Assembly: GCA_017506865.1 (NCBI GenBank)
Contig: JAFCMP010000062.1
Coordinates: forward strand, 186,001 to 250,000
From: Tribonema minus
Lineage: Eukaryota; Sar; Xanthophyceae; Tribonematales; Tribonemataceae
DNA: 64,000 nt
Reading direction: 5' to 3'
Each line of letters starts with the position of its first letter. Positions within the stretch are counted from its first letter, which is position 1. The notes beneath the pieces were generated by a model. The model did no database searches. It was given only the letters and a program-made list of their open reading frames with translations, and had not been told where the DNA came from. Position numbers and translations under genes: made by a program. Shown here one piece after another: positions 54,958-64,000 of the stretch.

Positions 54958-56073
54958 GATTTAGTTGTTGCAAGCCCGATTTATCGTGTGCACAGCCTAT
55001 GCGATCCAGGACATAATATACTACTTCAAGAGCGAAAATGTAATGTAAGTACAAGTGCTCACACATAGTAGACATGGGAAGAGAGCCCATACTGGAAGCA
55101 AAGGAGAAGTGCGTTCCGGGTGTGCTGCCTCCTGCGTGGGCAGCATGCAGACGCACGCTGCTACGGCGCCAACTGTTTAGAGCTGCCAATGCATGCCCTC
55201 ACGACGCCGGCGTTTCAAGGCACAGAAAAGTGCTTCAAGATCCGAGATGGCACCTCCCGCACACTCCATGTCCACCAGACCCGGTCCATACCCTTCATGA
55301 GGGCACCCACGTGGGCGTGGGGTAAAATGAACATGACTTCTTGACAATTCTATGCAAGTGTATGTACCAGCTGGTGCTTAGGCTTCCCGGTCGGCGCCCA
55401 GCCAGAGGTCGTGCACCCACTGCTGCGTGGCCAAACGCTTTACAACACACTTCTTTCTCTTACAGGCCTGTTATCCTGCCAACGATGCCATCTCATTTAA
55501 TTAAGCCTGTGACCAAAACGCGTTACAACACGTGCACGCACTTGCAGGCCTGTCTCCCTTTTTACAATGCCGTCGTATGTAATCCTACATACCTCTCATC
55601 AAAACGCTTTACAACACGTTCCTGCTCTTGCACTGGCCTAGTACTTCAAGAGTAAGTTGTAATCAACCCATGGAGTGCCAACGCGGATGTCTCCTTGGAT
55701 GCGACTAGGCGCACGGCCAACTTGCGCTCAAACCACCCCCACGACAGGCGCGTAATTTGCGGAGTCTTCGCTGCCTGTGTGCGAAGCTTTCACCAGGGAG
55801 TTGCGCCCGGCATCACCGAACGCCGAGCAAAACAAGCATGGGGTTGCTCGTTCACAACGCCGCTAATCATTTAAGTACATGAGCTGCGATGTCAGCCCTG
55901 TCGCTGTCCTACGCGAGTCGACAGCTTTGCGACGTCACCCACGCGTGAACGAGGTGTAGCGTCACTGCAAAATATGTAGTTTCGGATCTAGCTCCAAGCG
56001 CCTTGCTGTGTCTGCTCGGTTTGAGTGTCCCGACTTGTTTTCCCAACATTGATGAACAACTTTCAAAGCCACT
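54958..56073. other. repeat-like spacer, no gene seen
   Basis: Includes three spaced echoes of 'aacgctttacaacac...cttacaggcctgt' (about 55435, 55520, 55605), a loose ~85-bp tandem pattern. Otherwise nothing. Confidence 0.4.
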
Positions 56074-57404
56074 ATGGTACACACCCACGGCATTGCGCCT
56101 GGCGCCGAGGCGGCCACTGCGGCGGCGACCGTACCTGGCCCTCAAGCCGCTGCCGCGGCTGCCTCTTCCACGCCCACTAAAAAACACAAACTAGCGCGGA
56201 AGAAAGCAACTGCAGCGGCGGGCAGGAGGACGACGACGACGACTGGGAGGCCTATGCTGACGAGATCTGCAGGAAGGTAGTGCCCCGCAGCCGGCGCGGT
56301 CACCTCACACACGGACTACAGGCCGGCCTTTCAAATGTTCTTCAACGCCAATACACGGATTGCCTGGTGAAGGACCTAGAGGCTGCCTCGGCTGGTGCCG
56401 AGGGCAAGCTGACGCAGGCTGCACCTATTGGTGGCTCGCGTGACACCAGCCGCCGCCGCCAACAGGCTAGCGCGCGGGTCCTGGCGCAGCTGCGCAGCCA
56501 GCGTGCGTCCGGGGCAATGGCGTGGATGAGCGTGCCACCCGCTGCCAATGACCGCCCGAGTGCGGCGCCCATGTCCAGTATGGCAGCAGCCAAGATGATT
56601 TTGGTTGCGATCTTCATAGACGGGTGGGGCATACAGGGCGAGGTGTGCCCATGGCGGTGCAGTGACGTGAGTCCCACCTCCACGCATGCGATCAGCTGCC
56701 CCAGCCAGCACATACGGGGGCACAACGCGACACACGCTGCCCAAAAACGGTGCCTGCAGCGCATCTTGAGACAGCACCATGTCTCTATTGTCCGCAATGA
56801 GGATGCTAGCGTCTTCAAGGTACCGGGGTATTGGGCGGACACAGTCATTGACCCAGGGTGTCTGCACTTTAGCAGTGCAAACCGTAACAAGGGAATAGTG
56901 CTAGACACAAGCGTGCGCGCGCCCACAGCGAGCTCGTACCTGACAGGCAAAACAAATGCCTCGAACACGGACGGCTATGCTGCTGGGGTGGGAGAGGACG
57001 CAAAGGTCAAGCACCACACCGGCACCTTGACGTCATCTTGGGCTTTTGTGCCATTCGTGCAGGAGTCGTACGGACGGCTGGGCAAGCAGACAAGACTTTT
57101 TGTCAAGGAGTTGGCAATGCATTCAGCACTGTGCTCAGGGGGGGGGGAAGCAGATGTGTTACGCAAGGCCGGGTTAGCTCAGCGTCAGATCCTCATGAGC
57201 TGAGCATGTCGCTGGCGCGGGAGTTTGCGGAGCGCGTCATGGCGTACACACGCAGAGCGCGAATGCTGGGCTGTGTTGCAGCGCCGATATCCAAGCTCTT
57301 AGGACACAGCGCAGACTAGGCTGCTGCGTTGACGCAAGCTTTTCGATTGCATAGGCAACCCGGCCTCCCTTGGGCCTTTATAAATACAAGTCCATACGTA
57401 CATG
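56074..57404 (+). mobile_element. LINE-like 3' fragment, copy C (longest)
   Basis: Same family as copies A, B and D but extends further 5'. Frames read an Ala/Lys-rich stretch from ATG 56074, then (other frame, through an acidic QEDDDDDWEAYADEICRKVV) RRGHLTHGLQAGLSNVLQRQ, RVLAQLRSQRASGAMAWMSV, a Cys/His cluster (CPWRC ... HAISC ... H), RCLQRILRQHHVSIVRNEDA, then NKGIVLDTSVRAPTASSYL as in copy A. Relative to copy A one base is missing near 57195, which ends the frame early (QILMS) and moves the C-terminus into another frame. Tail as in A, ending near 57404. Confidence 0.75.
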
Positions 57405-57739
57405 GGGTTATGATGACTCCCTCAGCAGCAGCAGAGGCAGGAGCTGGCAAGCAGATGAGCCAGTAGCTTAAGCTGAACAACACAGATTGAGCGATTGTGG
57501 GGCTAGCCATCTAAACTCAGTGACAGTAAAGGTTAGGTCAGACCCCTGGGCGCTGGTGATCCGCCAACGCCATGGCGATGCGGTGCGCCAACGCCGTCGA
57601 CGCCGACGCCTGCGCCGTGAGCATGTGCGCCTCCCCGTTCCTGCGGATTACAAAGCGCGGTGCGGGCACTGTCCCGAAAGAGGCAGCCAGTGCCATGCAA
57701 TGCGCACCGCGGATAAATGGCGGCCTTTGCAGGCCCTGC
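57405..57739. other. spacer between inverted LINE-derived copies
   Basis: About 335 bp, GC-rich in its second half (gccaacgccgtcgacgccga). It has open frames on both strands but no recognisable protein. It forms the loop of the C/D inverted repeat. Confidence 0.45.
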
Positions 57740-58042
57740 ACGTATGGACTTGTATTTATAAAGGCCCAAGGGAGGCCGGGTTGCCTATGCAATCGAAAAG
57801 CTTGCGTCAACGCAGCAGCCTAGTCTGCGCTGTGCCCTAGGAGTTTGGATACCGGCGCCGCAACACAGCCCAGCATTCGCGCTCCACGTGTGTATGCCAT
57901 GACGCGCTCCGCCAACTCCCGCGCCAGCGATATGCTCAGCTCAATGTGGATCTGACGCTTAGCTAACCCGGCCTTGCGTAACACATCTGCCTTCCCCCCC
58001 CCTGAGCACAGTGCTGAGTGCATTGCCAACTCCTTAACAAAA
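57740..58042 (-). mobile_element. short LINE-derived (SINE-like) copy D, inverted
   Basis: Reverse-strand copy of the same ~300-bp segment as copy B, same 5' start (ttttGTTAAGGAG) and same private variants, with the open frame AMHSALCSGGG ... LLGHSAD. With the 3' part of copy C (57110-57400) it makes an inverted repeat with arms of about 290 bp. Confidence 0.78.
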
Positions 58043-58149
58043 GGCCCTGCACTGCCTCGGGCTGCGCCGGGCCTGTGCCCGCACCGGCAGCCGCTGCTGC
58101 AGCAGCAGTTGACGTTATTAGATCTTTTGATTCGTTTTTCGTCAGAATA

Positions 58150-58730
58150 TCAGTTGACCAGTGTTGAGGTGAATTTGAATTCGACAATGAGCTCTGATCA
58201 CTTTTCAAACTTCAGTTTGATTTATCACATTTCGAACTTCAATTTAAACTTTGACCTTCTGTACTTGAGCAAAGTTCATATTTTGAAAGGTTAATGTTCA
58301 AGTCCAACTTTGAAGTTCAACATGGGATATCCTGAGCGCAGATAAAAATTTGTTTTTCCTCGTTTTTTGCTTCTCGGCGTGACCATTATACATATGTCGT
58401 CACAATTGAGCAAAAGCCCGGTTGAAGCGTTCACACTGTGGCACCTAAGGGTCCGACCAGTTTTTAAAGAAATTCAGGTCCCATTTGTTGCAACCCAAAC
58501 CTCTGACTGAGTCTTTACTGCACAATGTCACTGATGGCAGGTGACTGGGTGAAGTCGCCAGCTGCAGTCTCATGAGCACATGTCATTGAAACTCAGTGTC
58601 ATCAGACAAGTTGAACTTCTTGAAGCCGCAGGCCAGCGTTGAACTTGTTAAACTTTGCTGCTCATGTCAACTTGAACATGATGTTGAGGTTATGAGGTGA
58701 AGACACCAGCGCTGAAGTCACTAATGGAGA
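58150..58730 (+). repeat. interspersed GTTGAAGTT-rich repeat, uninterrupted copy
   Basis: Full-length version of the repeat that is split at 42590-42870 and 44738-45100. Non-coding, with several 'aacttcaattt/aaattgaagtt' dyads. Confidence 0.7.
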
Positions 58731-58861
58731 AACATCCAAAATTTTCCATGATGACCACTGAGAACTAGTCTAAGAACTGCAGTGCATGCCAGTTTGCAAA
58801 ATGCACTTTCAAACCCAGAATCAATAACTTGAAATTGGTCAATTTTCCTACCCTTGCTAAG

Positions 58862-58925
58862 GCTAAGGACTACTAGTACAACTAGTAGCCTTTATAAATA
58901 CAAGTCCAGAAGTACTAGTAGTTTC
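58862..58925. repeat. solo LINE tail within an ACTAGTAC palindrome
   Basis: gactactagtacaactagta is followed by gcctttataaatacaagtcc, the 3' tail of copies A-D, then agaagtactagtagtttcct. The tail alone, without any ORF, sits inside a GTACTAGT-type dyad. Confidence 0.6.
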
Positions 58926-60201
58926 CTGAAAGTTCACAATGTTGTTGAAGGTCACGGTGGCAGTAACAGGTGCTGAAACGGTAGTGCGCAGTGTCTGCGC
59001 TAGGCACTCTGACTTCCAGCGCGCCGTCGCCCTGTCTTGCCTACAGCTAGCGCGCGACTGCAGCTGTGTGCGCCAAGTTGTCAACAGTGGCCTGAGCCGA
59101 CAAACAGGCGGCGTTGGGTAGACCAAGTGTTTCCGCAAACATGCCACGGTTCTGCGGCGCAGCCGACTCTTGTTGTCGTTCGCTTCGTGCGCCGCCGCAG
59201 CGCCGTGCCGCGCCGAGCGCGTAGCCGCGTAACTTCACATACTTCACGTGCTACCGCGCAACTGATTCCTGTCATACCTCATTAAAGTGTACGCTGCCAC
59301 ATCTTCTCGCGCACGCACGCGCAGGGCGGCCGCGTTCACGGGTACGGCGTCATGAAGTACAAACTTCATACTCTATTCCATAGAAGTACGTCTGTTCCCC
59401 AATGCGCAGCGGCGAGCGCTGAGTGCAGCACCACTGCCGTGTGGCGAACTAGTGAAAGATCAGGCATGGAGTCACACCGCTTGCAGCAAACTGTGCATCG
59501 GTACCAGTGTCTCACACAAAGTCTCCCCTTGCAAGGAGACTGGTCAATTGTGGCCCACCGAGTGAATACATAAATAACTGTAGCGTCAACAAGTTTGCTT
59601 TGGACGCGCAAAAATAAAGCCCTTGTCTTGAACGCGCAAAAATAAAGCCCTCGTTTTGACACATCGAAAGCGTGTTGAGGAAAGGATCGTGGAGCAGCGC
59701 CTCTGGCTCAAATGAACGATACTGTCGGATACTTGAGATCTTCCCGAGTCCACGCTATGGATCGGCTGCTGCTGTAAGTTAACGCTGGCGTCGCTCAGAC
59801 TGGGTGCCCGTGTGTCAGCACCCTAAGCTTGCCATGTGCGGTCCTGCAATACCAAGCCCGCCTGCGTGCTTGCCTGCCGAGAAAGGCGCGGTTTAGTCTT
59901 CCTTCTCTAGTTTGTCTTCGTCGTCATGGTGAACCGTTGCATTTTGTGTAACTGGAGCCACAGCACAACAGATTCGAAACAGGCAGCGGCAGCCAGCAGC
60001 GGCAGCCAGCAGCAGCAGCCAGCAGCACATCACATCACAGCAGCACAGCACAGCATACAGCACAGCATCGCATCCATTGGCTGCGATGGCAGAATTGAGC
60101 ACCACTGAAATGACGAATTGCGTGCAGACTTCGAGGTGATCGAGCTCTGGCGGCAGCGCACTGGGCTCGCCGAGGAGACGAGGGAATGCAGACATGTGCA
60201 G
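58926..60201. other. 5' region of the FN3 gene, nothing certain
   Basis: Contains a duplicated 'gacgcgcaaaaataaagccct' (59604 and 59630), a (GCAGCC)n stretch at 59984-60030 and a cagcacagcatacagcacag run. Upstream exon(s) and the signal peptide of the next gene are expected here but were not found. Confidence 0.4.
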
Positions 60202-63200
60202 ACACAGAGGACGGAGGTGGAGACCTGCAGCTTGCCTTAAGCCCTCATACATTCAGATTGGAGCCCAGCATCACATTTACTGATGTGACCACAACAGCGC
60301 TGCGCCTGGGCTGGCCTGTGCCTAACGTGGGTAAGTCTGGCCCATGGGAGGCACTTAAGCAAGGGTGGCATGAGTCGTACATGAACGCTTTTCCACAGGC
60401 TTTTGCCATCTTTTCGTTTAGCAGACCAGGTACAGAGGACAGCTCCAGTGATGTATAAGCAGTACCGCGGCTTCGGCAGTTGTCAGAATGCCACACTTCT
60501 GATGCACGACAGCAGTACAAGATATCCATAGTGACTCGGATGCTTCAATCATCGTTTCGTGTGCATGTGACGCGATGGCATTGCTGCGACTAGTAGTGCT
60601 CATGTCAATGGACACGTGAGACTGTAATAGCTGCAGCTGAAGTAATACTGGCATCTCAAAAGCAGGAGCAGGCTATACCGGGGCAGCTCACATGTACAGT
60701 CTCCCTCATCATCATGCATACTCATGGGCAGTTGTTCACTCGCAGCAGCACCCGTGCGTAGACTATTCTGTACCTACATCTGTAGGGGCCCCTCAAGGCA
60801 GGCTCAGTAGTGCTGCTGTGAAGCGAGTACTGCCCAATGTTGCGCAGTGCAGCATGCAGGACATACACCATGCAATATCTGTTTGCTAGGGTTACCCGTA
60901 GAGAATTGCCACATGTATACGATCATCAGCGCCCCGCGCTGTCTGCACACGTTGGTTGCTAACACAGGAGCCAGCCATTGTGAGTCGTACGCAGACACCT
61001 CGACCAACTCAAGTAAATAGTGGTTGATGCACTTCAATTTGTTGGACCCAACGTTTTGTGAGCTTCAAGACCGCTGACACCATGCTCCCTTATCATTTCA
61101 CTCCTCACTGTGTTTGACTTTTTCATGCAGCCCGCTGCCCTGTTTGCTGTGCCACGATCGTCAGTGGCAAAAGTTGTCTACTTCTAGTTGAAGGTATGCA
61201 TGCATGCTCCAGATCTTTGTCGAATTTCTCTTTGCCGTCTCTTGCATAATTGTGCTTCTTGCAGGTCGGTCTGTAATCCATGGCTATTGCATCAGCAGCG
61301 ATATAGTGGGCTCGGGGCAGGGTTTCCACACACTCATCAAACACACTGGGACGACCGCAACCAGCGCTGTCATTGCTGCTCTGAAGCAGAGGCTCACATA
61401 TCGGTTCCACATTGCTGCACTGTCAGGTGAGATGCTGATGTGATGTGCAAGTGGGTGTGCTCCAAATTCTGCTAAACTCATGGCATTAGCGTTATTGGCA
61501 GTGGGGTGTGCTCTGACATGCCTCAGAGTACTGAAACTGTAACTTGACTTTTTCAAGGTCAATAGTGTGCAAATCCGCACAATGGCGTATGTGAGAGCGG
61601 CTGCTGAGCCTCCAGTGATTCAACGTACTGCTGTAGCTCTGCATCATCTCGTCGGCCCTCAGAGTGTGGTGCACGCAATGATGCAATGTTGAGCGGCTCG
61701 TGTGCCTCGTGCAGACATGTGTGTTGCATATTGGCTGGCTGTGCCAAACAAACACATGCAGCGCTGTATGCCAATGCTTTCCGCAAACTTGTGACGTCTT
61801 GGCATCACAGATGAGGGTATGGTAATACCCGGAAGCTCTGTAGTGAGTGCTCCAATTGCCTTGCCGGAGCCCAAGTATGAAGCAGCCTGGTTCTTCGAAA
61901 GTACAGCAGACGATGTGCAGTGGCGTGCTTATGAAGGTAATGCGCACTCAACTGAGTTGAGGTATTCAAAACGTCATTATACAGCCATTTATTGTCGCAT
62001 TGCTTGCATCACGTCTTTTATTAATGTGCGTTTCTGTACCTTGAAAATCAATGGCCTGCCTTTGATACAGTATGCCTTAGGACAAGACTTGTTATCGCGT
62101 GCTACAGATGGTAGATCACTGGCGATGACGGGATAAATAAAGGACAGCAGTGCACATGGGGGCATGCATAGCTAGCACATTCGAAGACTTTGCATAAGAA
62201 ACGTATACATGCAGACTGACGTTGAGATCACCAGCATTGTGTACTGGTATGTCGGGCAAAGACTACTTGAGCGACATACGGCCCCATTTCTGGTATTTTC
62301 AAAGCACATTGCTGCCATGTACCATGTTGACTGCGAACTTGTTCCCCAGTCATTGACCACGCGTATTGCGTGTTGAGGTCACGTGTGTCAGGTTCAGTGC
62401 CGAGTGTTACCTTCACTTGTCAACACGTGCTTCTGCAGGTGATGCGCTTGTGGCGGATCAGCAGGATGGGGCCTTAGCTAGTATGGAAGGAGATGCCGTT
62501 GAAGCGGAGATGAAAAAGGAACGATGCTTTACAGGTGGAGATAACAAACGTGATCGTCTGTGAAATTGAGAAATGCAGATTGCTGGCAAGCCTGGCTTAA
62601 GTCTCACTGCCGATAGATGTTAACTGCGTCATGTACTTTTGAAGTATGCTTGATCACAGTCAGCAACGCCTACAAATGCCAAGCACTTTATGCTGCCACT
62701 TCTACAACGACGCAAGGGTTGATATCACCTGCTGCCATCTCATTGAGCGCATGCCACAAGCATTAGGTGATCGTCCATTAGACTGGTGACTCCTGACAAG
62801 CTCGCATGGATTTGGTCTAGAGTTGTTGTGACATGTTTTACAGCACGCAACCTGTTCCAGTGTCGTTGTGACATGTGCCGACAACTCACATGAACGTAGC
62901 GCACCGCACCTCATATTCTTACAGCAAATGTGCTAAATGTTGCTCTCAGCACGTGATCTCTGCAATCCATGCTGCAGGATTACGCAGCATGCGAGTTGCT
63001 GTCCCAGCGGGGTGTGACGGCGGCTGTGGCGGCATCTTCATTGATACTCCAGTCACAGATGGGCGGCGGTACGTATGTAGCGCAATGGTATGGCATGCCA
63101 GACCGCCGGAGGGTACCACAAGACTCGAACTATGGGACCTTATTGCCGGTTCTCCCGTAAAGGCAAGTGGTCTTTGAAATCGGAGACGTACTGTCAGAGT

Positions 63201-63905
63201 GGTTTGCTGGCTTCACTGCATATTGCAATGGTCTTTGTCGAGTTCAACAAAGCGGAATACGTGGATGCAATGTTTTGAACACTAAGTGCTCAACAATAAT
63301 GATGCGCATGTGTGCCTGCAATGTTCAAGTAGAGGAAATTATATTGCGAGTCAATGCTGTGCTTTGAGCTTGGAGTGACAATAGTTATGTACTTGTTCCA
63401 CAATTTCTGGTTGCGGGCTTGAGTTCAAGCCAACCATCAAGGGCGTGCTTACAGCAAACTAGTCAGCATGATGGCTTGTGAATGTCTGGTCGGTATGGCA
63501 TCACTATTCCAGCACCCGTGACTGATGTGGGCTTGTGACTTCTGCATGCAGGTCTCCACGGGCGCAGTACTGAGCGAGCAGTGGGAGCAGCTTACATGTG
63601 AGATAACAATCCAGCACAGCCATACGCTGAGGATAGCAGTGGCCACCATGCCACCTGTGCCGCCTGGAAGCTGCACGTTTTACCTGGATGCTGTGGAGCT
63701 GGTACAAGCTGGACCTACAGACTTTGAGGTGACAACAGATGACCTTGCTGGTGACACGTCCCCATGCATTCTTGTTGCCGGAGTGCGCTGTGTACAAGGG
63801 CGAAAGTGTGACCTATTTTATGTGCTGCACAGATCAGGTTGCCGTGTGCCACCGGAATGCACCCACCCTCACCTGATGCGTTACCACTCAAGCGCCAGTA
63901 CTTAA
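60202..63905 (+). CDS. FN3 and carbohydrate-binding-like protein (5' and probably 3' partial)
   Basis: Exons: 60202-60330, 61265-61426, 61811-61936, 62439-62534, 62978-63156, 63552-63701 or beyond (frame open to TAA 63903). Junctions are phase 1 except the last, which is phase 0 (TCTCCC|GTAAAG to GCAG|GTCTCC). Exons 1 and 2 join into one fibronectin type III domain: PSITFTDVTTTALRLGWPVP (A-B strands and Trp), then GYCISSDIV... and LTYRFHIAALSG (F-G strands). Exon 3 (ALPEPKYEAAWFFESTADDV) and exon 4 (acidic, DALVADQQDGALASMEGDAV) link to a jelly-roll-like module: LRSMRVAVPAGCDGGCGG, RRYVCSAMVWHARPPEGTTR, then WEQLTCEITIQHSHTLRIAV and CTFYLDAVELV. That order resembles CBM4/9-type galactose-binding-like folds, whose last strand is FYLDDVxL. 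Likely a secreted or surface glycan-binding protein, perhaps attached to a catalytic domain outside the window. Missing N-terminus; last exon end uncertain. Confidence 0.6.
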
Positions 63906-64000
63906 GAACCGAAGTATCCTCACCTGGCCATTGTGGGGCGCCTTCAAGTAGCATCAGATGGCAAGTCCGGAACATTGCTCAGTGTGCGCCCAAACCTATG

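Overview
The window is eukaryotic nuclear DNA: protein-coding sequence comes in short exons bounded by GT-AG introns, there are degenerate TTAGGG-type repeats, and much of the space is filled by LTR, LINE-like and MITE-like mobile DNA. The gene content fits a stramenopile alga of the brown/yellow-green lineage: a secreted right-handed beta-helix protein with a polytopic membrane C-terminus, SGNH-type esterases, and fibronectin III plus carbohydrate-binding-like modules. That placement is inference from gene style; no species marker is present.

Layout: 181-776 is the last exon of an SGNH/PC-esterase-like gene. 1.0-2.3 kb holds broken reading frames. 2752-12374 (+) is a 13-exon gene for a small secreted cysteine-repeat protein in which each exon after the first is one repeat ending in an invariant C-x5-C. 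Its large introns carry repeats, a fossil exon, a hAT-like MITE (11078-11452) and a nested palindrome. 15208-27172 (+) is a second modular gene: a signal peptide, about ten 26-residue beta-helix repeats each on its own phase-1 exon, a Cys-rich domain and about eight membrane segments. It contains fossil exons and a 4-5 kb stretch with a satellite block and a retroelement gag-like remnant on the other strand. 28660-30005 (+) is a two-exon small zinc-ribbon protein. 33343-37813 (-) is an SGNH hydrolase gene whose catalytic exon carries an in-frame TAG. 38932-42485 (-) is an LTR element with matched 174-bp repeats, a GGAC target duplication, a poly-G tract, a decayed gag and an internal GC-rich minisatellite. 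From 42.5 to 59 kb the window is repeat-rich: several LINE-like reverse-transcriptase C-terminal fragments (43.4, 47.5-48.6, 49.05, 54.4, 56.1-57.4, 57.7-58.0 kb), GTACTCGAGTAC arrays and a split interspersed repeat. One convincing exon of an unidentified gene lies at 51397-51767 (-). 60202-63905 (+) is the start of a secreted-type FN3 plus carbohydrate-binding-like gene, probably running off the window.

The real genes look mostly extracellular or surface-directed (esterases, beta-solenoids, lectin-like modules), in keeping with a cell-wall or surface role. This is inference. All gene models were read by eye from open frames, splice signals and phase agreement; no homology search or transcript evidence was available.
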